Shown: positions 25,766 to 35,364, counted from the first letter of the stretch. The stretch: 64,000 nt of DNA from CBDESM01 sp965242485 (GCA_965242485.1 CBDESM010000003.1:2418001-2482000), one strand, 5' to 3'. Numbers and translations are program-made. The notes: generated by a model not told the origin, from the letters alone.

Positions 25766-27418
25766 CTACGGCGCGGTCTTCTGCGCGCGCGCCAGCGCCG
25801 TCGCGAACACCGCCGTCACCAGCAGCCTCGCCTGCTCCGGCGCGGCCGACGCCACGGCAACCGCACGCGCCGGTGCGGCGGCGACCGCCTGGCCGACCTG
25901 CTGCCCCATCTGCGCCGCCCGCTGGCGGTTGGGAATCAGCACGAACCCGGCCAGCCCCGAGAGCACCGCGAAGATGATCCCGAACCGCAGCGTCTGCGAA
26001 ATCGAGTCGACGAACGCCGAACTCACCACCTCGCGCGCCGCCACCGCCGCCTGCGCGTCCAGCGTCTGCAGCATCTGCCCCGCCGCCCCGATCCCGCCCG
26101 CGATCTCGTCGATCAGCCCCTGCTCGATCCCCGTCCCTTCCAGCCCGCTCTGCACGCCCGATGCGTACCGCGCCGCCGCGAAGCTGCCCAAAATCGCGAT
26201 CGCCAGCGTCCCGCCCAGCTGCCGACCCGCGTTGCTCACCGCCGACGCCTTGCCCGCCAAATCCACCGGCACCGCCGCCATCGTCGTGTCCGTCGTCGCC
26301 GGCATGTGCATCGACCCGCCGATCCCCAGCCAGATCAGCCCGATCAACGGCAGCCAGTAGCCCACGTCCGGCGTCAGGAAGCTGAGGATCAGTAGCGCCC
26401 CGCCGCCGTGCACCGCCGGCGCCCAGGTCAGCATGAAGCGCGGCCCCAGCTTCGGCAGCAGCTTCGCCCAAATCGGCGCCAGGAAGGTCATCCCCAGCGC
26501 CAGCGGCATCGTGTACAGCCCCGACATGAACGCGCTGTGCCCCTGCACCAGCTGGAAGAACTGCGGCAGATAGAACATCACCCCCATCAGCGCGAACATG
26601 ATGAAGAACATCCCGATCGTCGCGCCCGTGAAGTCCCGCTGCTTGAAGAACTCGAACGGCACCAGCGGCTGCGCCGATCGCCGCTCCGCGAACACGAACG
26701 CGACGCCCGTCACCGCCGCGACCAGCAGCGAGCCGATGATCAGCGGCGTCCCCCAGCCCTGGTTCGGCCCCTCGATGATCGCGATCACCAGCGCCATCAT
26801 CGCCGTCGTCCCGAACACCGCGCCCGGAACGTCCAGGCTCGTGTGCTGCTGCGAGCGCGACTCCGGCACCACGAACGCCCCCGCCAGCGCCAGCGCCGCC
26901 ACCGGCGCCGGCACCCAGAACACCGCCGCCCAGCCGATGTTGTCGACCAGCGCCCCGCCCAGGAACGGCCCGATCGCCATCCCCGCGCCCAGCGATGCCG
27001 CCCAGACCCCGAACGCCTTCGCCCGCTCCTCGCGCGGGAACACCACCGTCAAAATCGACAGCGTCTGCGGAATCACCAGCGCCCCGCCCAGCCCTTGCAG
27101 CGACCGCCCCGCGATTATTTCGTAGGCGTTCGTCGAAAAGGCCACCCCGATCGACGCGGCCGTGAACAGGAACATCCCGATCGCCAGCGTCCGCCGCCGC
27201 CCGAAGCGGTCGCCCAGCGCGCCGCCCAGCAGCAGCAGCCCGCCGAACACGACCAAGTAGGCGTCGGCCACCCAGAGCGATTCCGATTCGGTCAGCGTGA
27301 AATGCTGCTTGATCACCGGCAGCGCCGTATTGATGATCGTCGCGTCCAGCTGCACCAGCAGCTGCGCGCCCGCCAGCACCGCCAAGATCAGCCACTTGCG
27401 CCGCGGACTGACATTCAT
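25766..27418 (-). CDS. MFS transporter, DHA2 (14-TMS) drug exporter family
   Basis: 550 residues with about 14 membrane helices. Markers: QLDATIINTALPVI in TM1 (family motif D1), GALGDRFGRRRTL between TM2 and 3, RSLQGLGGALVIPQTL in TM4, and the SLGAGMAIGPFLGGALVD motif C of TM5 that marks antiporters. The C-terminal end is an Ala-rich cytoplasmic tail. ATG 27418 (MNVSPRRKW) is chosen over a start ten codons upstream because it places a short basic leader before TM1. Head of the minus-strand run to 16967; could export a product of the CoA pathway. Confidence 0.9.
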   Translation of the reverse strand: MNVSPRRKWLILAVLAGAQLLVQLDATIINTALPVIKQHFTLTESESLWVADAYLVVFGGLLLLGGALGDRFGRRRTLAIGMFLFTAASIGVAFSTNAYEIIAGRSLQGLGGALVIPQTLSILTVVFPREERAKAFGVWAASLGAGMAIGPFLGGALVDNIGWAAVFWVPAPVAALALAGAFVVPESRSQQHTSLDVPGAVFGTTAMMALVIAIIEGPNQGWGTPLIIGSLLVAAVTGVAFVFAERRSAQPLVPFEFFKQRDFTGATIGMFFIMFALMGVMFYLPQFFQLVQGHSAFMSGLYTMPLALGMTFLAPIWAKLLPKLGPRFMLTWAPAVHGGGALLILSFLTPDVGYWLPLIGLIWLGIGGSMHMPATTDTTMAAVPVDLAGKASAVSNAGRQLGGTLAIAILGSFAAARYASGVQSGLEGTGIEQGLIDEIAGGIGAAGQMLQTLDAQAAVAAREVVSSAFVDSISQTLRFGIIFAVLSGLAGFVLIPNRQRAAQMGQQVGQAVAAAPARAVAVASAAPEQARLLVTAVFATALARAQKTAP

Positions 27419-27504
27419 TCGCACGAGGCTAACAATTCGCCGCCGCAAGCGCAGCCCCGATTGCTACGCCCGCTTTCGCGCCGGCCGCCGTTACCTTCCC
27501 CAGC

Positions 27505-28578
27505 GTGCTCGTCCTCGCCGCCCTCGCCGCCGCGCTCCTCTTCGCCGCCGCCGGCCAAATCATCCCGCCGCCCATCAGCTACCACTTGGTCGAACATCCG
27601 ATCCGCCAACCCGAAGAGCCGCCCGCGGAAACCGCTCCCGCCGACGACGAACTCGCCCTCGCCCCCGATCCCGAAGAAGCCGAGCTCGACCCCGACGAAG
27701 AGCTCGCTGAAGCACCCGAAGAAACACCCGAAGCACCGGCGCTGCCGCCCCCGATCGTCCGCACCTACGACTTCGCCGACTGGCGCGATCAGGCCTCCCC
27801 GGCCTGGAGCCGCGCCCGCCCCCTGCGGCACCTTTCGATCTCCGCCGACGACGCGCTCCGCTCCGCCTGCAACGGCACCGAGGCCGGCGCGGCCGTGCTC
27901 GACCTCCGAACCGGTCGGCGCTGGCTCGGCGGCTCGGCCGCCCCGCGCACGATCCGCAGCGTCGCCAAGGCCCCGCTCGCGCTGGCCGCGATCCTCCAAG
28001 CGGAACGGGAAGGCGCGCTCGACGACCCTGAACTAGCCGAACAAACCGCCGGCGCCGTCTCGCGCGGCAGCAACGACGCCGCCACAGCCCTCTACGACCG
28101 CATCGGCGGCACCGCGGGCCAAGTCGAGCTCTACCGCCGCTTCGGCCTCCCGCGCCTCGCCGATCAGGTCCACCCCTGGGCCTGGGGCCTCTCGACCGCC
28201 AACGCCGCCGACCTCGTCGACCTGCTCGCCGCCTTCGCCGCCTCGCCCGAAATCTCCGGCCAAGCGCGCCGGCTCCTCCTCGATCTGATGCTCCGCACCG
28301 ACGAAAACCTGCACTGGGGCGCGATCTCCCCGCCCCCCGACTGGCAGCTCGCCGTCCGCACCGGCCTCTTCTTCGAGGAGCCCGACAACGGCCTCCACCT
28401 CAACAGCGCCGCGCTCTGGCTCGACCCCGCCGGCGCGCCCGCCTACGCGATCGCGATCATCAGCCAAGACGACCATTTCGAGCGGGAGGCCAGCTGGAAT
28501 TGTCAGTACCACGTCGGGCAATCGATCAGCGCCGCCCTCGTCAAACGCGCCGAACGTGCCGAACGCGACGGCTCCTAA
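27505..28578 (+). CDS. Exported serine hydrolase, beta-lactamase/PBP class A fold
   Basis: 357 residues, GTG start. An N-terminal signal or anchor (LVLAALAAALLFAAAG) is followed by a 60-residue Glu/Pro-rich linker (about 34-82), then a catalytic domain with SxxK at S152-V-A-K155 and GSNDAA at 188-193 in the place of the second motif. A late strand (AYAIAIISQDDHF) stands where the KTG strand should be, but no clear KTG triad is present. It may act on cell-wall peptides or beta-lactams; activity is unproven. Divergent from the MFS gene with an 86-bp gap. Confidence 0.78.
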   Translation: MLVLAALAAALLFAAAGQIIPPPISYHLVEHPIRQPEEPPAETAPADDELALAPDPEEAELDPDEELAEAPEETPEAPALPPPIVRTYDFADWRDQASPAWSRARPLRHLSISADDALRSACNGTEAGAAVLDLRTGRRWLGGSAAPRTIRSVAKAPLALAAILQAEREGALDDPELAEQTAGAVSRGSNDAATALYDRIGGTAGQVELYRRFGLPRLADQVHPWAWGLSTANAADLVDLLAAFAASPEISGQARRLLLDLMLRTDENLHWGAISPPPDWQLAVRTGLFFEEPDNGLHLNSAALWLDPAGAPAYAIAIISQDDHFEREASWNCQYHVGQSISAALVKRAERAERDGS

Positions 28579-28668
28579 ACACCCCTGCGCTAGTATTCAC
28601 GGCACGAGCGACTATTCGCGTGCGCGAACGACCAACCACCCGCTGACGCAGGAGGAGGAACGACCGAG

Positions 28669-30477
28669 ATGAGCGAGAAGAATTACTGGACCCGCATCCG
28701 ACGACAGCGGCTCAGCCGCCGCTCCCTGCTCCGCGCCTCGGCCCGCGCCGGCGTCGGCGCAGCCGGCCTCGCGCTCGTCGGCTGCGGCGATGACGACGAC
28801 GATGACGCGCAGCAGCAAGCCGCCCCGGCCGCTGCCAGCAGCGCCGCGCAGCAGGACCAGCAAGAGCAACCCGCCGCCGCCCAAGACGACCAGCCCCAGG
28901 CGCAGCAGACCGCGGCCGGCACCGGCGGCGTTTGGAAGCGCGGCAACACCTCCACCCCCAACTTCATCCGCATCCCCCTCAACACCGCCGGCAACAACAC
29001 CGCAATCAACCAAAACGGCGGCCTCTTCAACCGCCTCACCCGCTGGTCCGGCCCCGTCGGCCTCAAGCCCGACATCGGCAACATGCAGCGCATGACCGAC
29101 CCCAACTTCGACCCCTCCCCCGACCTCGCCACCAGCTGGGAACAGCCCGACGGCACCACCTACATCTTCACCATCCGCGAAGGCGTCAAGTGGCACAGCG
29201 GGCGCGATTTCGACGCCTCCGACATCGCCTTCACCTACACCGAACTCACCAACCCCGAAGTCGGCGGCGGCGGCAGCCCGCTCAACCTGATGTCCGCCAA
29301 CACCGAATCGGCCGAGGCCCCCGACCCGACCACCTTCCGCCTCAACCTCGCCCGCCCCACCGGCTACATCTACACGCTCACCTCGTCGACCAACATCGCC
29401 GACCGTGAAACCCTCGAACAAGTCGAAGACGGCGTCCTCGTCGGAACCGGCCCCTACACCTTCGAGAACTACGACCCCAACCGCGGCTACGACCTCGTCG
29501 CCTTCGAGGACTACTGGGCCGGCCGCGCCAACGTCGACAAGATCGAATTCTCGATCTTCGCCGACAACCTCGCCATGGCCGCCGCGCTCGAAACCGGCGA
29601 CATCCACAGCCACTACGGCGTCCCCATCGGCAACCCCGAAGCCGAAGCGCGCCTGATCGAAAGCGACGACCACTACGGGCGCATCCACATCGGCGCTGGC
29701 GGGCGCGTCCTCCGCTTCCGCGCCGACTCCGAACCCTTCACCGACAAGCGCGCCCGCCAGGGCGTCCTCCTCCTCGTCGACGGGGTGCGCATCACCGAAG
29801 AGTTCGCCGGCACCTTCGACGTCGCCGGACGCCTGCCCTGGCAGCCCGGCTCGCCCGCCTTCGACGAAGCACTCGACAAGCCCGTCTTCGACCCCCAGCG
29901 GGCGCGCCAGCTGCTCGACGCCGCGGGCCTCGTCGACGCCGGCGTGACGCTCAAGGCCGACATCCTGCCCGAGCGCGTCGACGCCCCCGCCGTCGCCCAG
30001 CTGCTCGAACAGGAACTCTCGCAAATGAACATCGAGATGGCCTCGACGCCGCGCGAGTACACCGAGATGATCACCCTCCAGACCACCGGCACCTTCGATC
30101 ACATGATCATCGGCTTCGGCAACTGGGTGAAGCCGGGCGACCCCGCCGTCACCGTCCTCTTCGCCGATGCCTATGACGGCCGCATGAACGCCATGGTCCC
30201 CGGCGGCACCAACGACCCCAACAGCGCCGACTACGTGCCGCTCCGCGAACGCCCCGGCGTCAGCGACGAACTCGAGTGGCTCGACATGATCGAAGCCGCC
30301 AAGAACGGCACCTTCATCGAGGAATACGGCGACTGGAGCGTCTTCAACGAGAAATACCTCGACGTCGCCTGGAGCAACGTCCTCTTCCGCCAGTACGCCG
30401 GCTCCTGGAACACCAACAACGTCAGCGTCAGCTTCGACTCCGAGGGCTGGCCCTACGTGGAGAGCGTCAGCGTCTAG
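28669..30477 (+). CDS. ABC transporter substrate-binding lipoprotein, family 5 (peptide/opine type)
   Basis: 602 residues. Tat signal with twin Arg (SRRSLLRAS) and a lipobox ending at Cys39 (LVGC), then D6 and a Q/A/P-rich linker (about 40-82). The mature part is a SBP_bac_5 fold: GLFNRLTRW, DLATSWEQPDGTTYIFTIREGVKWHSG (split by the usual loops) and DASDIAFTYTEL. AGGAGGAGG lies 9 nt before the ATG. The next genes are the two permeases, so this is the capture component of a peptide- or opine-like importer. Confidence 0.93.
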   Translation: MSEKNYWTRIRRQRLSRRSLLRASARAGVGAAGLALVGCGDDDDDDAQQQAAPAAASSAAQQDQQEQPAAAQDDQPQAQQTAAGTGGVWKRGNTSTPNFIRIPLNTAGNNTAINQNGGLFNRLTRWSGPVGLKPDIGNMQRMTDPNFDPSPDLATSWEQPDGTTYIFTIREGVKWHSGRDFDASDIAFTYTELTNPEVGGGGSPLNLMSANTESAEAPDPTTFRLNLARPTGYIYTLTSSTNIADRETLEQVEDGVLVGTGPYTFENYDPNRGYDLVAFEDYWAGRANVDKIEFSIFADNLAMAAALETGDIHSHYGVPIGNPEAEARLIESDDHYGRIHIGAGGRVLRFRADSEPFTDKRARQGVLLLVDGVRITEEFAGTFDVAGRLPWQPGSPAFDEALDKPVFDPQRARQLLDAAGLVDAGVTLKADILPERVDAPAVAQLLEQELSQMNIEMASTPREYTEMITLQTTGTFDHMIIGFGNWVKPGDPAVTVLFADAYDGRMNAMVPGGTNDPNSADYVPLRERPGVSDELEWLDMIEAAKNGTFIEEYGDWSVFNEKYLDVAWSNVLFRQYAGSWNTNNVSVSFDSEGWPYVESVSV

Positions 30478-30502
30478 CCCCGCGCGCGGCACCGGATGAT
30501 GT

Positions 30503-30534
30503 GCCCCGCGCGGCGGATGCCCGCCGCGCGGGGC
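30503..30534 (+). terminator. Intercistronic hairpin after the binding-protein gene
   Basis: Perfect 14-bp stem (30503-30516 with 30521-30534), loop ATGC. No T-run follows, so it is a poor intrinsic terminator; in ABC operons such hairpins commonly stabilise the upstream binding-protein mRNA or partly attenuate read-through into the permeases. Confidence 0.65.
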
Positions 30535-30570
30535 GCGTTCGCGTCAGCGCCCGCACCAACGGCCTGAACG

Positions 30571-31530
30571 ATGCAGTACGTCCTCTCGCGCCTGCTCACC
30601 CAGCTGATCCCCACCCTCTTCGTCGCGTCCCTCCTCATCTTCGGCGCCGTCCGCCTCATCCCCGGCGACCCCGCCGTCGCCGCCTGCGGCGAAATGTCCA
30701 TCGGCACCGAGTGCCAAGAGGACCTCCGCCGCAAATGGGGGCTCGACAAGCCCTTCTTCGAGCAGTACGGCAACTGGCTCGCCGGCATCTTCGAAGGCGA
30801 CTTCGGCATCTCCAACAAAGGCATCGAAGTCTACGAAATCGTCGCCTCCGCCTTCCCCGCCAGCATCGAACTCACCTTCTTCGCCACCATCGTCGGATTC
30901 GGACTCGGACTCATCCTCGGCATCCTCGCCGCCATCAACAAAGGCGGCTTCTGGGACTACTTCGGCTCCCTCTGGGCCGGCTGGAACATCGGCGTCCCCT
31001 CCTTCATCGCCGGCTTCTTCTACCTCATCATCTTCGCCGTCGTGCTCGACTGGCTCCCATCCTTCGGACGCACCCCCGTCACCGAAAACTTCTGGGACGC
31101 CCTCGCCCACCTCGCCATGCCCGGCCTCGCCCTCGGCGGCATCGTCGCCGCCCAAATCCTCCGCTTCACCCGCCAATCCATGCTCGACACCCTGACCGAG
31201 GACTACATCCGCACCGCCCGCGCCAAAGGCCTGCGCGGACGCATCGTCATCCTCCGCCACGCGCTCCGCCCCTCCCTCATCCCCGTCCTCACCATCATGG
31301 CCTACTTCTTCGCCGAAATCCTCGGCGGCACCCTGATCATCGAATCCGTCTTCACTTGGCCCGGCATGGGCCGCGCCCTCGCCGTCGCCGTCCGCGACCG
31401 CGACTACGCCATCATCCAGATCATCACCATGATCATCGTCGCCATCTTCACCTCCGTCTTCCTCCTGATCGACGTCATCTACGTCGCCGTCGACCCCAGA
31501 ATCCGCGTCGGCCGCGGAGCCGAGGCCTGA
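30571..31530 (+). CDS. ABC transporter permease, DppB/OppB-like
   Basis: 319 residues with about six membrane helices. Starts YVLSRLLTQLIPTLFVASLLIFGAVRLIPGDP, the standard DppB N-terminus. The EAA loop is at TEDYIRTARAKGLRGRIVILRHALRPSLIPV, which contacts the ATPase. The PGMGRALAVAVRDRDYAIIQ segment is typical. One base separates it from the next permease. It carries substrate delivered by the lipoprotein upstream. Confidence 0.95.
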   Translation: MQYVLSRLLTQLIPTLFVASLLIFGAVRLIPGDPAVAACGEMSIGTECQEDLRRKWGLDKPFFEQYGNWLAGIFEGDFGISNKGIEVYEIVASAFPASIELTFFATIVGFGLGLILGILAAINKGGFWDYFGSLWAGWNIGVPSFIAGFFYLIIFAVVLDWLPSFGRTPVTENFWDALAHLAMPGLALGGIVAAQILRFTRQSMLDTLTEDYIRTARAKGLRGRIVILRHALRPSLIPVLTIMAYFFAEILGGTLIIESVFTWPGMGRALAVAVRDRDYAIIQIITMIIVAIFTSVFLLIDVIYVAVDPRIRVGRGAEA

Positions 31531-31531
31531 C

Positions 31532-32440
31532 ATGGCCGCCGGCGCCCCCCCGGTCGAGCAAGTCCGCCTCGAAGGCGAGGAAAAACGCTACTTCGGCTAC
31601 GCCTTCATCCAGGAACTCAAGGGCATCGCCTCCGAACCCCGCGGCGCGCTCGCCTTCCTCCTGCTCGGCCTGATCTTCTTCTTCGCCTTCATCCTCCCGC
31701 TGCTCGACCCCACCGACCCCAACTGGTCCGAACGCGGCGAAAAACTCCTCGGCCTCTCCTGGGGACACCCCTTCGGCACCGACGAACTCTCCCGCGACCT
31801 GCTCGCGCGCGTCGCCGTCAGCACCCGCCGCACCCTGCTCGTCGGCTTCACCGCCGTCATGATCGGCATGTCGATCGGCATCTCCATCGGCTACATCGCC
31901 GGCTGGGCCGGCGGCCTGATCGAATCCCTGATCATGCGCGCCATCGACGTCATGATGTCCTTCCCCGGCCTCATCCTCGCCATCGTCGTCAGCACCATCC
32001 TCGGCACCGGCCTCTTCTCCCTCGCCGCCGCCATCACCGTCTTCAACATCCCCGTCGCCGCCCGCCTCGCGCGCGCCGGCGTCCTCCGCGAACGCGAACG
32101 CGACTACGCCCTCGCCGCGCGCACCCTCGGCGCGTCCGGCCCGCGCATCCTCTTCCGCCACGTCGCCGTCAACACCGTCGGCGCATTCGCCGTCCAGCTC
32201 CCCATCGCCTTCGTCGCCTCCGTCCTCGCCATGGCCGCGCTCAACTTCCTCGGCATCGGCATCCAGCTGCCCGACGCCACCCTCGGCACCCTCCTCCGCC
32301 TCGCCCAGCAGTACATGCAGCCCGCGCCCCACTACGTCATCGTCACCGCCGTCGTCCTCGCCACCCTCATGATCGGCCTCAATTTCCTCTCCGACGTCCT
32401 CTCCGAACGCCTCGACCCCGTCCGCCGCCGCTCCGTCTGA
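31532..32440 (+). CDS. ABC transporter permease, DppC/OppC-like
   Basis: 302 residues, six helices. GHPFGTDELSRDLLARVAVSTRRTLLVG is the DppC hallmark; the EAA loop is at RERERDYALAARTLGASGPRILFRH. The N-terminal cytoplasmic extension of about 40 residues is normal. No dppD/dppF-type ATPase gene follows; the next genes are small unrelated proteins, so energy must come from an ATPase encoded elsewhere. Confidence 0.95.
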   Translation: MAAGAPPVEQVRLEGEEKRYFGYAFIQELKGIASEPRGALAFLLLGLIFFFAFILPLLDPTDPNWSERGEKLLGLSWGHPFGTDELSRDLLARVAVSTRRTLLVGFTAVMIGMSIGISIGYIAGWAGGLIESLIMRAIDVMMSFPGLILAIVVSTILGTGLFSLAAAITVFNIPVAARLARAGVLRERERDYALAARTLGASGPRILFRHVAVNTVGAFAVQLPIAFVASVLAMAALNFLGIGIQLPDATLGTLLRLAQQYMQPAPHYVIVTAVVLATLMIGLNFLSDVLSERLDPVRRRSV

Positions 32441-32503
32441 CCCCCGTCGTCTCCCCGTCCCTTGCGGTACCCTTGCGCCATCTCCGACCCCGAAGAGGCC
32501 GCC

Positions 32504-32869
32504 ATGTCCGAGACCTACAAGATCACCAACGCCGAAGATCTCGTCCGCGCCGAGTACGAGCGGCTGTACCCCGGCGAACACCCCAGCGATGAGCAACTCG
32601 ACCGTGCTGTCCGCGCTGTGTCAGACGCCATTTCCGCCAGCATCGGCAACCAAATGTGCGGCACGGACGCGGATGTCGAAGTGCGCCTGCACCGTTTGGG
32701 GCTCGCCGGCGTCTTCGTCCGCGCCCCCCGAGAACTGATCGAGGAACTCGGCCTCTCCGAAATGCTCGACCGCATCAACAGGTACATCACTTGGGAGTTC
32801 GACGACCGAATGACCCAGTACCGAGCGGGGCGTCCCCAGCGGGATCCGGCAGAATACGGGCCCACCTGA
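32504..32869 (+). CDS. Small protein A1 of a duplicated HEPN module (VFVRAPRE family)
   Basis: 121 residues, not recognised as a known family. The middle (about 60-100) reads DVEVRLHRLGLAGVFVRAPREL then a helix with LDRINRYITWEFDDRM. The same pattern occurs in A2 at 35047-35364, which shows it is a real, conserved protein. It lacks the GS-x-x-x-G and D-x-D motifs of MNT nucleotidyltransferases. AGAGG is 5 nt before ATG 32504. It sits 16 bp before a HEPN gene, the layout of antitoxin-toxin pairs, so an antitoxin or adaptor role is inferred. Confidence 0.75.
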   Translation: MSETYKITNAEDLVRAEYERLYPGEHPSDEQLDRAVRAVSDAISASIGNQMCGTDADVEVRLHRLGLAGVFVRAPRELIEELGLSEMLDRINRYITWEFDDRMTQYRAGRPQRDPAEYGPT

Positions 32870-32885
32870 ATCGGATGCCCGCACG

Positions 32886-33410
32886 ATGCCAAGCGATGCT
32901 CCCGGCATCGAGCCCGACATGGCGACCATCGCTGCGCACTGGGGGCGGTTCGGCCAAGCCGTTGCCGGCGCAATTGCGCTGGAGACGGCCGCCCGCCTCG
33001 GTCAAGTCCGCGTTCCGGCTGACATTGCGCGTGATGCTCTCTGGTTCCGCACGCTCATCGCTTTGGAAACCGTCCGGGCCCTGCAGGACACCGGCGGTCC
33101 CGAATTGTTCCGCCTGCTCCCCGAGATACCCCCCAGCGGATCGCCCGACACGCTCTGTTGGAGCAACCTCATCGCCATGCGCAACCTCATGATCCACCAG
33201 TGGTGGACGATCGACGAAACCATCGTGCAGGAAACCGTCCGCGATGACTTCCCCGTCCTCAACGGACTTGCCGCGTCCGTACGCATCCTCCCCGCGCCGC
33301 AAGACGCCACGCCTTCCGCTAGCGATGCCGCAGCAGCAACGTCATCCACGCGCCCCGCTTCAATCGTCTACTGGGATCGCGCCGTGGGGCTCCGCCGCCT
33401 CGATCTGTAA
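32886..33410 (+). CDS. HEPN-domain protein B1 (HepT/DUF86-like)
   Basis: 174 residues, helical. The stretch MRNLMIHQWWTID (98-110) carries R99-x4-H104, the R-x4-6-H catalytic motif of HEPN ribonucleases, followed by TIVQETVRDDFPVL as in HepT proteins (I/V-x-x-x-x-x-DLP-x-L). A Ser/Thr/Ala-rich tail of about 45 residues follows. HepT toxins are RNases paired with MNT antitoxins, but the partner here (A1) is a different family. Convergent with the GMC gene (17-bp gap). B2 at 35364-35910 is a paralogue. Confidence 0.72.
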   Translation: MPSDAPGIEPDMATIAAHWGRFGQAVAGAIALETAARLGQVRVPADIARDALWFRTLIALETVRALQDTGGPELFRLLPEIPPSGSPDTLCWSNLIAMRNLMIHQWWTIDETIVQETVRDDFPVLNGLAASVRILPAPQDATPSASDAAAATSSTRPASIVYWDRAVGLRRLDL

Positions 33411-33427
33411 GCCCTTGAGCCGATCTG

Positions 33428-34945
33428 CTACTCCCGCAAGAATTCCGCCACCCGCTCGCCGATCATGATCGACGTCAAATTCGTGTTGCACGAGACGATG
33501 TCCGGCATCACCGACGCATCCGCAACCGACAACCCGTCCAGCCCGATCACGTTGCAGCGCGAATCGGTCACCGCCAGCGGGTCGTCCGCCCGCCCCATCC
33601 GCGCCGTCCCGCAGACGTGCCAAGTCGTGCTCGTCGTCCGCCGGATGAAATCCGCCAGCAGCGCGTCCGACTCGATCACCTCCGCCGCCGGCGCGACGAT
33701 CCGCTCGGCGAACGGCGCGATCTCCGCCGAATGCATCACCTCCCAGCACAGCCTCGCCCCGTCGATCAGCCGCCGCAGGTCCTCCCCATCCTCCGCGTAG
33801 CGCATCGTCAACTCCGGCTGCTGCGCCGGATCAACGCCCCGCAGCCCCAGCGTCCCCCGCGAATTCGGGCGCTGCAAAATCGCCCCCACCCCGAACAACG
33901 GATACATCCGCCCCGGCGCATCCGTCAGCCCCCGCACCTGATCCGCATCCCAAATCGTCGACATCGCCAGCTGCATGTCATTGAATTGATCCGACCCCGG
34001 CGCCGTGTAGCGAACGCCCACTTCCGTCACCACCGACGGATCGTGGATCACGTCGGCAGTCGGGAACGCCTGCACGCCCGTACCGAAATGGTCGATCAAA
34101 TTCTCGCCCACGCCCGGCAGCACGTGCACCGGCTCGATCCCGAACGGCGCAAGCTTCTCCGTCGGCCCGATCCCCGACCGCAGCAGGATCGCCGGCGTCA
34201 CCAGCGCTCCCGCCGCCAGCACCACGCGCCCCGCCCGCACTTCTTCGCCGCCCGACAGCACCACGCCCCGCGCCGCACCGTCCTCCACGATCAGGCGATC
34301 CGCCAAAGTCTCCGCCCGCACCGTCAAATTCGGACGATCGCGGATGCCCAGCAGATACGCGATGTTCGTCGATACCCGGTTCCCGTCCGCCCGGTTGCGC
34401 GGCCACGCGCCCACGCCCGTCGCATCCGGCAGATTGTGATCCCGCACCTCCGCGAACCCTTGCCCGATGCACGCGTCGTAGAACGCCCGCTGCAGCGGCT
34501 GCCACTCGTCCTTCGCCGGATGCTCAATCGGCACCGGCCCCGACGATCCATGGAAATCCCCGCCCTCCGGATCCGTCTCCAGCCGCCGGTAAAACGGCAG
34601 CACGTCCTCGAACCCCCAGCCTTCCGCGCCCACATCCGTCCAGGCCTCGAAATCCTGCGGCACCCCGCGCAGCGCAATCGTCCCGTTCACCGCCGACGAC
34701 CCGCCCGTCACCTTGCCCCGGTGCAGCCGCATCTCCCGCCCCGCCCGCGCGTCAGCCGTGAACCCCCAATCATGGTCCCGCCAAGACACCCAAGGCTTCA
34801 GCAAATCCCGCGGCATCTCCTCCACCGACGAATAATCCGGCCCCGCCTCGATCAACAGCACCGAACACCGCGAATCCTCCGACAACCGAGCCGCCACCAC
34901 GGCCCCGCCCGACCCAGCCCCAACCACGATCACGTCGTACATCAT
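33428..34945 (-). CDS. GMC family FAD-dependent oxidoreductase
   Basis: 505 residues. FAD-binding GAGSGGAVVAARL near the N-terminus (9-21), the GMC signature HRGKVTGGSSAVNG (about 75-88), second signature GALVTPAILLRSGIGP, and the active-site His443 in HVCGTARMG with Asn487 in CNTNLT. The family oxidises alcohols or sugars (choline, glucose, aryl alcohols). No partner gene is evident; it separates the two HEPN modules. Either of two adjacent Met codons may start it. Confidence 0.93.
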   Translation of the reverse strand: MMYDVIVVGAGSGGAVVAARLSEDSRCSVLLIEAGPDYSSVEEMPRDLLKPWVSWRDHDWGFTADARAGREMRLHRGKVTGGSSAVNGTIALRGVPQDFEAWTDVGAEGWGFEDVLPFYRRLETDPEGGDFHGSSGPVPIEHPAKDEWQPLQRAFYDACIGQGFAEVRDHNLPDATGVGAWPRNRADGNRVSTNIAYLLGIRDRPNLTVRAETLADRLIVEDGAARGVVLSGGEEVRAGRVVLAAGALVTPAILLRSGIGPTEKLAPFGIEPVHVLPGVGENLIDHFGTGVQAFPTADVIHDPSVVTEVGVRYTAPGSDQFNDMQLAMSTIWDADQVRGLTDAPGRMYPLFGVGAILQRPNSRGTLGLRGVDPAQQPELTMRYAEDGEDLRRLIDGARLCWEVMHSAEIAPFAERIVAPAAEVIESDALLADFIRRTTSTTWHVCGTARMGRADDPLAVTDSRCNVIGLDGLSVADASVMPDIVSCNTNLTSIMIGERVAEFLRE

Positions 34946-35046
34946 CGGCGGTAGACTAGAGCCAATTCACCGTGCTGGCGAACCGGTGCGGTAGCAAGCA
35001 CCGAGGCGAAACGACCATCGGCGGGGCGACGAGGAGAGCTGGCGAC

Positions 35047-35364
35047 ATGTCTTCCTCAACCGATCATGGGCCGTCCGCCGACATTCCCAGCGCCGACGAA
35101 ACGATCTCCGAGAATCAGCACCGCGTCGCCTGCGCGGTCCAGGACGCCATCGGCCGACCGGGCGCTACCGGCCACTTCAGCGTCGAATTACGGCTCGACC
35201 CGCTGCTCACCGTCGGGGTGTTCGTGCGTGCGCCGCGCGAGTTCATCGACTCGGAGCTGGAGAGCCTGCTGGACCGCGCCCAAGCGGAACTCGCGGACGA
35301 GTTCCACGACCGCTTGGCCGACTGGCTCGAGTGTTCCGCGGGCCGGGCCGAGCCCGCTCGCTGA
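35047..35364 (+). CDS. Small protein A2 of the duplicated HEPN module
   Basis: 105 residues. The segment SVELRLDPLLTVGVFVRAPRE followed by FIDSELESLLDRAQAELADEFHDRL matches A1 over about 50 residues, including VFVRAPRE. The N-terminus is divergent and acidic/Ser-rich. GAGGAG lies 10 nt before the ATG. Its stop overlaps an ATG of the HEPN reading frame (TGATG), so the pair is coupled. Function unknown; possible antitoxin-like partner. Confidence 0.72.
   Translation: MSSSTDHGPSADIPSADETISENQHRVACAVQDAIGRPGATGHFSVELRLDPLLTVGVFVRAPREFIDSELESLLDRAQAELADEFHDRLADWLECSAGRAEPAR

Noticed and set aside
22511..26395. Very long plus-strand open frame (about 1290 codons) opposite the carboxylase, CoA-transferase and MFS genes
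   Set aside because: Arg/Pro/His-rich antisense shadow typical of GC-rich DNA; the opposite strand has full, motif-bearing genes.
30276..31673. Plus-strand frame of 465 codons over the permease genes
   Set aside because: Out-of-frame shadow of two clear permeases, composed mostly of Arg, His and Pro.
32504..35364. A1/A2 as MNT nucleotidyltransferase antitoxins
   Set aside because: No G-S-x-x-x-G or D-x-D motif is found in either, so the label of a classic MntA partner is not supported.
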